Shown: piece after piece, positions 8,047-16,344 of the stretch | Numbering within the stretch: the first letter of the stretch is position 1 | Layout of the letters: the number at the start of each line of letters is the position of its first letter | Assembly (NCBI GenBank): GCA_964387945.1 | Contig: CAYLYX010000004.1 | Coordinates: forward strand, 186,001-250,000 | Reading direction: 5' to 3' | Length of the DNA stretch: 64,000 bases | Source of the DNA: Parvicella sp964387945 | GTDB taxonomy: Bacteria; Bacteroidota; Bacteroidia; Flavobacteriales_D; Parvicellaceae | The notes under the pieces: generated by a model | The model's database searches: none | What the model saw: only the letters and a program-made list of their open reading frames with translations | What the model was told of the DNA's origin: nothing | Made by a program: the position numbers and the translations under genes

Positions 8047-8622
8047 ATGACCAAGAAAAAGAAAAATAAGAAGCCCAGACAGCAACAAGTTTCGGGAAAG
8101 CAAAAAAAGAAGAAGAGCAGTGCATCACCCAATAAGAATGAGTTAAAGTTGGATGTGCCCAGCAGTCTTAAAATTCTCTGTATTCTTAGTTTCTTGGGCT
8201 TCATCTACTGTTTGGTAAGAGACACTGGCGATTATTTTTTGTACAGCAATTTTGAGGAAATCAAACAAGGGGATGATCAATTGGCTTTTGAGCAGCTGGA
8301 AACGAAATTGGTAGAATTCGAAAAGAATGATTTATTTGTGGACGATGGGGGAGAGCAACGGGATCAATTCTTAGATCAACTCGCACTTGCAGGAATCTAT
8401 AGAACCATTCTAGACATTTTGGCAATGGTAGGTACAGCATTAATGTATTTTCGCATAAAAAAAGGATTTTACGTTTATGGAGTCTTCCAATTGTTGTATG
8501 TTGTAGTTCCTTTTGCCATGTTTGGAATTGGAGCCATGGTGGTGTACGATAAGTTAGTGTTAATTCCACCGTTGATTTATTTAGTCCTATTTACTACGCA
8601 GTATAAATACTTGAATCGATGA
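8047..8622 (+). CDS. Membrane protein with very basic N-terminus, unknown
   Basis: 191 residues. The first 35 are almost all Lys, Gln and Ser (TKKKKNKKPRQQQVSGKQ), and four hydrophobic segments follow (about 42-60, 118-133, 140-158 and 165-182). An acidic soluble stretch of about 45 residues separates the first and second segments (EEIKQGDDQLAFEQLETK). No family was recognised. The architecture of the last three segments resembles that of the next gene (LAMVGTALMYFRIKKGFYVYGVFQ here; VGVILMYRRRLFGFYLFAGS there), so the two are likely paralogs. Its stop overlaps the start of that gene by 4 nt (ATGA). Confidence 0.75.
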   Translation: MTKKKKNKKPRQQQVSGKQKKKKSSASPNKNELKLDVPSSLKILCILSFLGFIYCLVRDTGDYFLYSNFEEIKQGDDQLAFEQLETKLVEFEKNDLFVDDGGEQRDQFLDQLALAGIYRTILDILAMVGTALMYFRIKKGFYVYGVFQLLYVVVPFAMFGIGAMVVYDKLVLIPPLIYLVLFTTQYKYLNR

Positions 8623-9164
8623 GTACTACAGATCAAAATAGAAACCCAAATGAAGCCAGAGAGGTTTCTATCTTAAAGCGAAACTTAAGGTTATTAAGAA
8701 GAATTGTTCTAGGAAAAGAAAAGCCGCCTTTTTTCCTGAGAATTTTATCCTTGCTTTTTATTGGTTGGGATTTGGTGATGACCATCGTATTTGCATTCAT
8801 TCCATTAGTCGGAACTTTGTTTGTGGATATTTTTGAAGGAAGCGAATTGACAGCAAAAGACTTTTACGTCTATGTTGTTCTTCATATCATATCATTGGTT
8901 GGTGTGATTTTGATGTACCGTAGGAGACTCTTTGGTTTTTATCTTTTTGCCGGATCTAATATAGGAATGGCGATCTGGTTCTTTATTAATGGCGATGCAA
9001 TGGATGGAACAGATTCTGGTTCCATTTCGTGGTGGTGGGTTTTGACCTTTTCTTTGGTGTCTATCTTGTTGTTTATGCTAAACTGGAACAAGTTTAAGGC
9101 CAACATCAAGAAAAAAGAGAAGATGGCTGCGATGCAACAAAAACAGCAAAAAGAGCAAGAGTAG
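8619..9164 (+). CDS. Membrane protein, probable paralog of the preceding gene
   Basis: 181 residues with four hydrophobic segments (about 40-65, 85-100, 108-126 and 135-155) between a basic N-terminus and a Lys/Gln-rich tail (KKKEKMAAMQQKQQKEQ). The segment VGVILMYRRRLFGFYLFAGS parallels VGTALMYFRIKKGFYVYGV of the upstream protein, which suggests tandem duplication. The ATGA overlap with that gene points to translational coupling. No enzymatic motif was found and no function can be assigned. Confidence 0.75.
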   Translation: MSTTDQNRNPNEAREVSILKRNLRLLRRIVLGKEKPPFFLRILSLLFIGWDLVMTIVFAFIPLVGTLFVDIFEGSELTAKDFYVYVVLHIISLVGVILMYRRRLFGFYLFAGSNIGMAIWFFINGDAMDGTDSGSISWWWVLTFSLVSILLFMLNWNKFKANIKKKEKMAAMQQKQQKEQE

Positions 9165-9207
9165 AACCTTGGTACTGTATTTGCGTACAAAAAAGAAACG
9201 TTCGCTT

Positions 9208-10452
9208 ATGCTGTTGAAAACATCCTTGTCGGTCGCTGCAATTCTTGTTGTAAGTGTTGCCTTTGCGCAGCAGTCGGACCCAAAAACAAAGAAAGAATTA
9301 CTCAAGAAAACTGGTTCCTGCACGACAAACGGTAGTGAGATCATTGGCTCTCAGAAAGAAGAATTTGTGAGTATATACCTCAGAACAGGCTTTAAAGGAG
9401 ACTTTTTAGGAACTTACGGCACTACAATTCACGAGTGCCTGCACGGTTACGATGGTGACTTGGCAGAAGATGTAGATTGGGATGACAATACCTATCCGAT
9501 TGCTTATTTTGTGGATAAAGGAATCGTCATTCGATTTGCGGGTAGACGATTGTTTAGAACGGAGGAATTGCACAAGGACTTTTTCTCTAAAGATGTCAAA
9601 AACCTTTTTCGGTATGGAACTTATGTGCACACCAAGGTGGCGCCTTCCACAGCTAGTTCAAACGAATGGGGTTTCTATGGATTGCTAGAGGAGTTTAATG
9701 CGTATTACCATGACGTGCGTGCATCGGTAGAGTATTTGCAGTGTAAAACCTATGATGGTGTTTCTGATGAGTCATTTGGGAATACCATGCATGCTTATTT
9801 TGAGTTCAATATTTTCATGTCGAACTACCTCAAGTATGCCAAATTATACCAAAAAGAAGATTACGACTATTTGGTAAACCATACCGATCTTAGATTGGCG
9901 TATACCTTGATCGAACTCAACTGGCGTAACCTGTTGACAGAAATTATGAGCGACAAAGGGTTGGCACACCGCATGCCAAGTTATGATGAAGAATTACGAC
10001 TCTATACAGATGATTTGAAAGAAGTGATGGAGGATTTTATGCTACATGACGAAGAACTATCGGATTACACAGATTTTGTTGCCAGCCGACCATCGGATAT
10101 GAGCATAGTAGCAGAGAATAAGGATTGGGCAGAGCAATTGAACCTCACAGGTTTTGGAGCAGGTATGGATGCAGAGGAAATGACGGAGCTTTATGAAGAT
10201 ATGGATGAATTTGAGTTGGAGTTCGAAGAAAAAGACCCAGACAAATTCTACGTAGTCGTGCTGACCACCAAGAGTGAGCAGGAACTGATGGAAGTTGTAT
10301 TCAAGCATTATCCGAACTACAAGAAACTGGGGGTAATAATGGATTTTACGCTCAACTTTTCCGTTTATCTCGATAAGTTTAACTCAAAAGACAAAGCCGA
10401 TAAAATGGCCGATGAACTCAAAAAAGACTTTCCAGGAGTCAAGGTGATGTGA
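9208..10452 (+). CDS. Putative secreted zinc peptidase with a SPOR-like C-terminal region
   Basis: 414 residues from the ATG at 9208, which places a standard signal peptide at the N-terminus (cleavage after AFA, about 20); an upstream TTG would spoil it. The segment TIHECLHGYDGD carries HExxH at His75-Glu76-His79. A second conserved-looking segment, GLLEEFNAYYHDV (159-171), could supply the third zinc ligand, as in Glu-zincins. Four tyrosine-rich helical stretches follow. The last 80 residues (YVVVLTTKSEQELMEVVF to KMADELKKDFPGVKV) alternate strand and helix like a SPOR-type or similar small domain. It is 43 bp after the membrane-protein cluster. Secretion is well supported, the peptidase role is inferred from the two motifs, and the substrate is unknown. 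Confidence 0.6.
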   Translation: MLLKTSLSVAAILVVSVAFAQQSDPKTKKELLKKTGSCTTNGSEIIGSQKEEFVSIYLRTGFKGDFLGTYGTTIHECLHGYDGDLAEDVDWDDNTYPIAYFVDKGIVIRFAGRRLFRTEELHKDFFSKDVKNLFRYGTYVHTKVAPSTASSNEWGFYGLLEEFNAYYHDVRASVEYLQCKTYDGVSDESFGNTMHAYFEFNIFMSNYLKYAKLYQKEDYDYLVNHTDLRLAYTLIELNWRNLLTEIMSDKGLAHRMPSYDEELRLYTDDLKEVMEDFMLHDEELSDYTDFVASRPSDMSIVAENKDWAEQLNLTGFGAGMDAEEMTELYEDMDEFELEFEEKDPDKFYVVVLTTKSEQELMEVVFKHYPNYKKLGVIMDFTLNFSVYLDKFNSKDKADKMADELKKDFPGVKVM

Positions 10453-10472
10453 TTGTCTTCGCGAAGGAAGAG

Positions 10473-10727
10473 TCAATCATGTTCCGGCAATTTTTCTTCT
10501 GGCGCATCAAGCAGTTCGCTTTCAAATTCATTAGCGTTTTTTTCTTGTTTTCTCAGGTACAATCCGTAAACCACAGTAAGTATCAAATAAATGACAAATA
10601 ACAGAATAAAGCCCATGGGTGTGCGAGACAAATCTCTACCAGTTATACCGTGATAGGCTTCTAAACCAAGTGCTGTGATGATCAGACTGATGAGAAATCT
10701 CATCCACGCTCTTTTTAGTAGTTGCAT
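10473..10727 (-). CDS. Small two-helix membrane protein, unknown
   Basis: 84 residues with hydrophobic segments at about 8-25 (WMRFLISLIITALGLEAY) and 38-58 (MGFILLFVIYLILTVVYGLYL), then an acidic tail. No family was recognised. It is the last of a run of small minus-strand genes, 9 bp after the lipoprotein gene, and converges on the plus-strand peptidase gene with only 20 bp between the stops. No clear terminator separates them. Confidence 0.65.
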   Translation of the reverse strand: MQLLKRAWMRFLISLIITALGLEAYHGITGRDLSRTPMGFILLFVIYLILTVVYGLYLRKQEKNANEFESELLDAPEEKLPEHD

Positions 10728-10736
10728 CAGTAGATT

Positions 10737-11276
10737 TTATTTTAAATTTAAAACTCCAACAATTTCGGATATTCCAATGACTTCCTTTCCATTGTTTTCT
10801 AGTCCCTTAAAATACCAAAGACTATGAATTACTCGACCATCCAATGTGTTTGTTTTGGCAAGCCAATTGTCTTGGTCGCTATACGTTACACCTATTTGCA
10901 GCACGGCACTTGGACACTGATACCATTTTTCAAATTCGTTAGCATTGAACGGACGGTCATAAATGGATTTGAACACCCACTCATCATTTTCTAGGAGATA
11001 AGCACCGAACTCAGTTATTTTTACCTCGTCTTTGGGAGATGAAACTGATGTTGTGAATTGCAGTTGATATTTACCGAATTTTTCAGGGTCTTTACCGTTA
11101 AGAGTAGCAAATATGGTGTCTGCATTGTGCTCAACGATCAGTTTGTTTGAAATTCCAAGAAGTTCTTCGGGCAAAGGAGCGGAATAGAGGACATTGTCAT
11201 TTCCAGACTTTTGTTCTTCAGCATCTTCAGAAGTACATCCTAGGGTTAAAATCGCAAGTATATAAAGTAGTCGCAT
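10737..11276 (-). CDS. Predicted lipoprotein, unknown
   Basis: 179 residues. The N-terminus MRLLYILAILTLGC is a lipoprotein signal with Cys14 as the acylated residue. An acidic stretch follows (SEDAEEQKSGNDN), then a domain rich in beta-strand patterns (KYQLQFTTSVSSPKDEVKITE, WVFKSIYDRPF, AVLQIGVTYSDQDNWLA). It is probably exported and anchored in the inner or outer membrane. No family was recognised. It lies between the DUF1905 gene and a small membrane-protein gene on the same strand. Confidence 0.75.
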   Translation of the reverse strand: MRLLYILAILTLGCTSEDAEEQKSGNDNVLYSAPLPEELLGISNKLIVEHNADTIFATLNGKDPEKFGKYQLQFTTSVSSPKDEVKITEFGAYLLENDEWVFKSIYDRPFNANEFEKWYQCPSAVLQIGVTYSDQDNWLAKTNTLDGRVIHSLWYFKGLENNGKEVIGISEIVGVLNLK

Positions 11277-11300
11277 ATTCTTTAGTAGACTTTTTGTTTT

Positions 11301-11600
11301 TTACACCCAAACACTAAATGCAATCCGTTGATTAAGCTCGAGCTTTTCCTTTTTTCTTATTTCCGATTTGATGGGAAGAATGTAAGATTGATGTTTGGTG
11401 TCATACCAGATGGTGGTTTGCCATTTTTGCTCACCAATTTGCGCTGTTGCCTTCATTCTTCCCCAGCCTTCTTCTTGCCATTGCAGGTTGGCTCTTATTT
11501 CTTCCGAATATTCTTTCGGAAGGGTCACAAAATACCAGCCTCCTTGAGCAGAATGCTTCCAGATTTCAGCTGAACATTCGTATTTAATCTTTCCGGTCAT
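11301..11600 (-). CDS. DUF1905-type small beta-barrel protein
   Basis: 99 residues. The sequence pattern GGWYFVTLPKEYSEEIR, then GWGRMKATAQIGEQKWQTTI and HQSYILPIKSEIRKK is characteristic of the DUF1905 family, a small double-psi-like beta domain. No catalytic residues are known for that family and its role is undefined. It has no signal peptide. It is 24 bp upstream of the lipoprotein gene on the same strand. The family call rests on motif recall, not a search. Confidence 0.7.
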   Translation of the reverse strand: MTGKIKYECSAEIWKHSAQGGWYFVTLPKEYSEEIRANLQWQEEGWGRMKATAQIGEQKWQTTIWYDTKHQSYILPIKSEIRKKEKLELNQRIAFSVWV

Positions 11601-11686
11601 GTTGAGAGGTGATCCTGGTTTCTACGTTGATCACATTCCTGCTATTTATTTAAGTTAATAGCCCAACCAACTGCTACACCTTCTGG

Positions 11687-12100
11687 TTACTTCGACTTCA
11701 TTTTATTCCCCCTTTTTTCGTGGGTTACTTCGGCTAGTCCAAGGTGTTCCATAAGTGGCGGAATGTACATACCAAACCTCCCTCTGAAGTTCTTTTTCAA
11801 TCCGTACCATCCACCAATAGGGTTTTCAGCAGAACGTCCCCAGTGTTCTACCGTACCTTCCTTGGTTTCTTGTTTTTCATCCTTGCTACCCAGTTCCATC
11901 CAGTCGCCATGTTCTTTGAGCATTTCATGTAAATCACTAATACAGCTAAGGTCATAGTGAAGTACCGTTGATTTTACGGTGCAAACCAAAATATCGCGTC
12001 CATCTTTTTCGTCTACGTGCATGGTGTACTCCGAACTTAAAGGAGGAGTTTTAAGGTTAAGGGGATTGTCCTTTGTCCCTATTTTTTCTCTGTAATTCAT
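11687..12100 (-). CDS. Conserved cytoplasmic protein, function unknown
   Basis: 137 residues, soluble, without signal peptide. The text is dense in residues that look constrained: DKEDGRDILVCTVKST-like strand, DLHEMLKEHGDWMELGS, TVEHWGRSAENPIGGWYG, and GRFGMYIPPLMEHLGLAEV. Such Gly/Trp/Pro motifs suggest a widely conserved single-domain protein, but I cannot name the family with certainty. It is 86 bp upstream of the DUF1905 gene and 36 bp downstream of a secreted-protein gene on the same strand. Nothing in its surroundings defines its job. Confidence 0.75.
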   Translation of the reverse strand: MNYREKIGTKDNPLNLKTPPLSSEYTMHVDEKDGRDILVCTVKSTVLHYDLSCISDLHEMLKEHGDWMELGSKDEKQETKEGTVEHWGRSAENPIGGWYGLKKNFRGRFGMYIPPLMEHLGLAEVTHEKRGNKMKSK

Positions 12101-12136
12101 TGTTTTTTTTATTTAGTTTTTGAAATAATTTCGGCT

Positions 12137-12757
12137 TCATTTGTTAATTGTGACTGTGTCAGAGATTACAGGCGAACCTCTTAAGGCCTTGATCACTCTG
12201 AATGTGTTTTCTCCTTCAGTCAGCATTACAGTTACAAAATACTCATTATCCCTGAAACATTCTCCTCCCAAAGACTGTAAAGATTCAACTTTCTTCCAAA
12301 CATCACCGTCCTGCCGGTGGATATAAAACATCCCAACCCAGGATTCATTTTTTGTTTCCCATTTGAGCAATCCAGCAGAATCTACTGAAATGGATACGAA
12401 TTCAGCCGTTAACTTCGGAGTGATTAACTCAGGACCAAGAAATTTAGGTAAACAATCTGTGCAGTGGTATATTTTGATGTTGACCGAGTCAATACACTTT
12501 TCAAAATTTTTTAGTGAGATTTGAAAAGCAGAGGAGGTGATTTGATCCGCTACCTCGAGGGTGTCATTAATGATGACTTTGGTAACACAAAAACCTTGAC
12601 CGGAACCATTGAAAGGATTTTGAACAAACACATCTTTACCCCTATACAAAGTAGTTAATTCGATGTAGGGGTCATTGGGGGCTTCTTGTGCGTAGTTACA
12701 AAAGAAGGAAAAAGAAAAAAGTAGGAGTAACGGCAATAACACGAAGGTTCTTTTCAT
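12137..12757 (-). CDS. Secreted protein, unknown
   Basis: 206 residues with a clear signal peptide (basic start, then LLPLLLLFSFSFFC, cleavage near 24-26). The mature part is beta-rich and contains five or six Cys. The stretch LKWETKNESWVGMFYIHRQDGDVWKKV resembles a fibronectin-III-like strand pattern common in exported Bacteroidota proteins, followed by GENTFRVIKAL. There is no T9SS sorting domain at the C-terminus, which ends VISDTVTINK. It is probably periplasmic or outer-membrane associated. Function is not apparent. Confidence 0.75.
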   Translation of the reverse strand: MKRTFVLLPLLLLFSFSFFCNYAQEAPNDPYIELTTLYRGKDVFVQNPFNGSGQGFCVTKVIINDTLEVADQITSSAFQISLKNFEKCIDSVNIKIYHCTDCLPKFLGPELITPKLTAEFVSISVDSAGLLKWETKNESWVGMFYIHRQDGDVWKKVESLQSLGGECFRDNEYFVTVMLTEGENTFRVIKALRGSPVISDTVTINK

Positions 12758-12799
12758 ACAAGGTTCGGTTAGTATTATCCTCTAAAGTAAGAAAATGGT

Positions 12800-13252
12800 T
12801 TAGAATTCTACTTCAGCCATGAAAACAGTGATGAGGTAATCAATCGTTAAGGGTTGATTTTCATATTTCTTAAGGAGATAACCCTGTCTATCTCTATCAG
12901 GTAGTTTAAGATTAAGTTCATCTGCTAGTTTGACAATAGAATCTTCCAGATCTTCTAAGTCGATTTTATATAACTCAATGAGGTCGTCTTCTGGGTATAT
13001 TTCAAATCCATCGATATTTAGGTAGTTATAAATCTCATCATACGTTCGACTAATGATCTTTCTTGAGATGCCTTTTTTGTGATATGAGCTAATAAACTCT
13101 TCTCTAGATAAGGAAGGTCTTGATGCGTTCAGCTTGGTAAGACTTTCCTTAAGTTGTCTATTCCAAGCAATGGAATAAACGAGAATCGCTACTACTAAAA
13201 CTGCTATGACGAGAACAATTATCACTTTAACCTCAGAGTTTAAGTTCCACAA
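12800..13252 (-). CDS. Single-pass membrane protein, unknown
   Basis: 150 residues. One N-terminal membrane helix (about 8-28, VKVIIVLVIAVLVVAILVYSI) is followed by an acidic helical domain (DEIYNYLNIDGFEIYPEDDLIELYKIDLEDLEDSIVKLADEL, given here only as landmarks). No signal-peptide cleavage site was seen, so the soluble part is probably anchored. It lies 18 bp after hemN on the same strand and could be read from the hipBA-hemN transcript. No family was recognised. Confidence 0.7.
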   Translation of the reverse strand: MWNLNSEVKVIIVLVIAVLVVAILVYSIAWNRQLKESLTKLNASRPSLSREEFISSYHKKGISRKIISRTYDEIYNYLNIDGFEIYPEDDLIELYKIDLEDLEDSIVKLADELNLKLPDRDRQGYLLKKYENQPLTIDYLITVFMAEVEF

Positions 13253-13270
13253 GACTGCTGATTAATTTAA

Positions 13271-14653
13271 CTATATCGTCATCGAAAAAATACGCGTTTT
13301 TGGTTTATTGCGAATCAGATGCAAATCAAAGGCCATACAGACATTTCTCACAAACGGACGAGCATGTTCGGGTACTTTTAAACCCTTATTTGTGATGTTC
13401 ACAAGTCCGTCCTGTTGCATTTCTTCCAGACGAGCCAAGCATTCTTCTAGTTCTGGAAATTGAAGTGCCGGATCTTCCCAACTCGTTTCAAAATGACACA
13501 TAATATTGAGGATGTGTTGACGAACCACCAGGTCTTCCTCCGTAAGGTCATGTCCTCTGAAAATAGGAATTTGACCTTTGTTAACGATTTCCTGATATTC
13601 CTCCACCGATTTACTGTTCTGCGCAAAACTATACCAGCTATCGCTAATCGAACTCATCCCCAGACCAATCATCAACTGAGTTTTACCAGCCGTGTAGCCC
13701 ATGAAGTTTCTGTGTAGGGTTTTGTTCTCCATTGCTTTGTGTAGCGAATCGGAGGGTAGGGCAAAGTGATCCATACCAATTTCCACATAACCAATTTCAC
13801 CTAGAAGTTGTTTACCGGTTTCATAAAGTTCTCTTTTCTCATCGGGAGAGGGAAGATCATTTTCATCGTACCCACGCTGACCCACACCTTTGATCCATGG
13901 AACGTGAGCATAACTGTAAAAAGCAATCCGATCGGGTTTGAGCTCTTTGGTCAGGTTGATTGTATCTACTATACTTTTTCGCGTTTGATGGGGTAACCCG
14001 AATACTAAATCATGACTAATCGAAGTATAACCTACCTCTCGGGAACTTTCGGTAGCAGCTTTTACTTTTTCAAACGGCTGAATACGATTGATGGTACGCT
14101 GCACTTTTTCGTCATAATCCTGTACCCCAAAGCTGTTCCGCTTAAAACCAAGGTTATAAAGCGTTGCTAAATGGGCTTTGGTAGTGTTATTCGGATGCGC
14201 TTCAAAACTAAATTCATACTCCTCACAGGTGTCTGCTGTTGCGAGAATTCCAGAAATCAACTTATCCAAGTTTTCGGCACTAAAGAAGGTGGGAGTTCCT
14301 CCTCCCAAATGCAATTCTTTGATGCGCGGCCTTTCGTCAAATAGATCGCAGTATAGAGCCCACTCTTTGAGTACGGTGTCTACGTAGGGTTCTTCTACTT
14401 TATGCTGCTTCGTGATGCGTTTATGACAGCCACAAAACGTACACAGTTTCTCGCAAAACGGCAAGTGGATGTAAAGACTGATTCCTTCTTTTGCATTGGA
14501 TTCGTGAAAAGATCGTTTTACAGATGCTAACCAAACCTCATAGTCAATCCCTTCCTTATTCCAAAACGGAACGGTAGGGTAGCTTGTGTATCTTGGCCCG
14601 GCAATATTATATTTCTGTATGAGATGAGATGTATTCATGTGTGTTGTTATCAT
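13271..14653 (-). CDS. hemN: Oxygen-independent coproporphyrinogen III dehydrogenase
   Basis: 460 residues. A radical-SAM enzyme that decarboxylates coproporphyrinogen III to protoporphyrinogen IX in haem synthesis without oxygen. The 4Fe-4S motif is FCEKLCTFCGC with Cys67, Cys71 and Cys74, and the following Cys76 is typical of HemN. GGGTPTFF and the N-terminal YNIAGPRYTSYPTVPFW are also diagnostic and separate it from the HemW-like proteins. The ATG at 14653 overlaps the hipA stop by 4 nt (ATGA), which implies coupling; the alternative Met6 at 14638 lies 12 nt after that stop. Either way it is downstream of hipBA with no gap for a separate promoter. Confidence 0.95.
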   Translation of the reverse strand: MITTHMNTSHLIQKYNIAGPRYTSYPTVPFWNKEGIDYEVWLASVKRSFHESNAKEGISLYIHLPFCEKLCTFCGCHKRITKQHKVEEPYVDTVLKEWALYCDLFDERPRIKELHLGGGTPTFFSAENLDKLISGILATADTCEEYEFSFEAHPNNTTKAHLATLYNLGFKRNSFGVQDYDEKVQRTINRIQPFEKVKAATESSREVGYTSISHDLVFGLPHQTRKSIVDTINLTKELKPDRIAFYSYAHVPWIKGVGQRGYDENDLPSPDEKRELYETGKQLLGEIGYVEIGMDHFALPSDSLHKAMENKTLHRNFMGYTAGKTQLMIGLGMSSISDSWYSFAQNSKSVEEYQEIVNKGQIPIFRGHDLTEEDLVVRQHILNIMCHFETSWEDPALQFPELEECLARLEEMQQDGLVNITNKGLKVPEHARPFVRNVCMAFDLHLIRNKPKTRIFSMTI

Positions 14654-15963
14654 TGAAATGTATAAGCGACCAAGTTTTGTTTAATCGTTTCGTGAAGGGT
14701 GTCAGAAACATCCACTTCTCGGGAATAATGATCCCATTGGGTTACAACTGCTTTAGTCTGGTCAATAATTTTTTCTGCTCCTTTAATGTTGTTATTTCGC
14801 GCTAAAAGTAACAGGTCAGCGCGTTCAATGTTTTTGTGCTTACCATTAATACTTAAGGTATGCTGGTTCACCCAAACGTTAGTAGGATCATACGAATAGC
14901 AAACGTCATAGGCTGGTGACAGTTCCCATTTTCCATCTTGTTTAAGTCGAAAGGAGAAGTTTTTGGTGTGATCATCATAATTGGTCGCCATCACGTTAAA
15001 CACCATTCTTCTGAACATCTGCTCAGCTTCTGGATAGGTCATCCTTAGCATACGCATGGTTTGAAACACTTGTTCGTAACTGTATCCATAAAGGTTGTTG
15101 TAGTCAAAGTGTTGAATTCCGCATAAGGTTTGAATATGGTGTTTTACATTACCCGCTTCACGGTCAAATCGTTGGGTCATGAAATGCGCTCTGCCATTTT
15201 CTTCGAGCAGTTCGCAGGTCATCATGTCAATTCCACAATCTTTGGCCATCAGATGATAAGCGTATTCTACGCGTCCATAACCATGTGAAATGCCAAATTG
15301 AGCATCACTTACACCATCCAGCTTGATCAACCAGTGTTCGAAGCCTTTGGGAACATTGGTCTGTCCGGAACGAACCTCACCCGTTTTTTTGTTATAGGCA
15401 ATCACGGCTTTGGGTCTGGCTCCACCAGCGGATGTTCCGATTTTAAGTACTTCTTTAATTCCGGTTTGTTCTTCCTCGTTTAGATGTGTCGAAAAACCTT
15501 CTCGGTTAGAAAGCATTCTATGAGCAGCTTCTACCAAGCTTTTTACCTCAATGTTGAAGGTGTTTTTATTGGGTTTTATCTGATTGGGTTCAAACTCTAG
15601 TGCTCCCATTCCTCTCGAACCGATAAAGCAAAGCTGTTCTACTGGGTTCATGCTGTTGGGGGCTCGTCCATTTTGAGCTAGCCAAATGTTGATCAATTGA
15701 TTTCCATAGCGATCGGGTAGAGAGTCGGCTAAAAGTCCAGGCAGTCCTTTAAAGGTGGAAACTTCTTCGGTTTTTCCTTTGCGTAATTCAGGAAATCGAT
15801 AAATGCGACTTCCGTTGCTAACGGGCATTTTGATCGGGGATAGGTCATAACCAGATCGGATGAACGACTGCGCATATTGAAAACTAGCTACTTGCTCTCT
15901 TTCGTCCCATCGAACAGCTCCTACCAACTGTCCCCAGATTTTTATTTCGGCCACGTCTACCAT
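14650..15963 (-). CDS. hipA: HipA-type serine/threonine kinase toxin
   Basis: 437 residues, full length for HipA. The N-subdomain starts IKIWGQLVGAVRW. The core holds the Gly/Ser loop GTSAGGARPK (176-185), the catalytic DDHTKNFS (Asp330/Asp331, Lys334, Asn335) and the metal-binding SPAYD (Asp353). In E. coli, HipA phosphorylates glutamyl-tRNA synthetase and induces dormancy; the same action here is inferred. It overlaps the upstream hipB by 7 nt, the normal antitoxin-toxin order. No truncation or frameshift was seen, so the toxin appears active. Downstream it is joined to hemN by a 4-nt overlap, which is unusual. Confidence 0.93.
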   Translation of the reverse strand: MVDVAEIKIWGQLVGAVRWDEREQVASFQYAQSFIRSGYDLSPIKMPVSNGSRIYRFPELRKGKTEEVSTFKGLPGLLADSLPDRYGNQLINIWLAQNGRAPNSMNPVEQLCFIGSRGMGALEFEPNQIKPNKNTFNIEVKSLVEAAHRMLSNREGFSTHLNEEEQTGIKEVLKIGTSAGGARPKAVIAYNKKTGEVRSGQTNVPKGFEHWLIKLDGVSDAQFGISHGYGRVEYAYHLMAKDCGIDMMTCELLEENGRAHFMTQRFDREAGNVKHHIQTLCGIQHFDYNNLYGYSYEQVFQTMRMLRMTYPEAEQMFRRMVFNVMATNYDDHTKNFSFRLKQDGKWELSPAYDVCYSYDPTNVWVNQHTLSINGKHKNIERADLLLLARNNNIKGAEKIIDQTKAVVTQWDHYSREVDVSDTLHETIKQNLVAYTFQ

Positions 15964-16301
15964 TCGGAATGTGGGTCAGAATTACTTTTACCACTAGCTT
16001 TTTGTCGCTTGTTCTTTTGCAGCTTGGCGTATTCTATCGGACTGATCTCATCGGATACTTTGAAGGTATCCATGACATACAATAAATCTAATACGCGAAG
16101 AACCTGGAGTAGGGAAGCCAGTGTTACTTTTTCACCTCTCTCCAGAAGGCTTAACGTTGATCGACTAATACCAGCATCGGTGGCTACACTATCTTGAGAT
16201 TTATTTTGGTTCAGCCGATGATGCTGTATGAACTGACCTATCGTCTCCATGAGTGATTTATCTGTCATGGAAGACCAATTGCTATTTGATGTATCGTTCA
16301 T
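15957..16301 (-). CDS. hipB: HipB-type HTH antitoxin
   Basis: 114 residues. A Cro/C1 helix-turn-helix (about 17-75) is read as HRLNQNKSQDSVATDAGISRSTLSLLERG. The C-terminus is long, basic and Ser-rich (KNKRQKASGKSNS) and may be the flexible tail that antitoxins use to bind the kinase. It precedes hipA with a 7-nt overlap. HipB proteins neutralise HipA and repress their own operon by binding palindromes; two such palindromes lie just upstream (16345-16403). The start at 16301 is 7 nt from an exact -7 box. Confidence 0.9.
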   Translation of the reverse strand: MNDTSNSNWSSMTDKSLMETIGQFIQHHRLNQNKSQDSVATDAGISRSTLSLLERGEKVTLASLLQVLRVLDLLYVMDTFKVSDEISPIEYAKLQKNKRQKASGKSNSDPHSEW

Positions 16302-16308
16302 GATACGT

Positions 16309-16316
16309 CAAAGGTA
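16309..16316 (-). promoter_or_regulatory. -7 box of the hipBA-hemN operon
   Basis: The minus strand reads TACCTTTG, an exact TANNTTTG match, 7 nt before the hipB ATG. No clear TTTG -33 element was seen. Confidence 0.55.
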
Positions 16317-16344
16317 GGTAAAATATCTTTGGATTGCCACTTTT

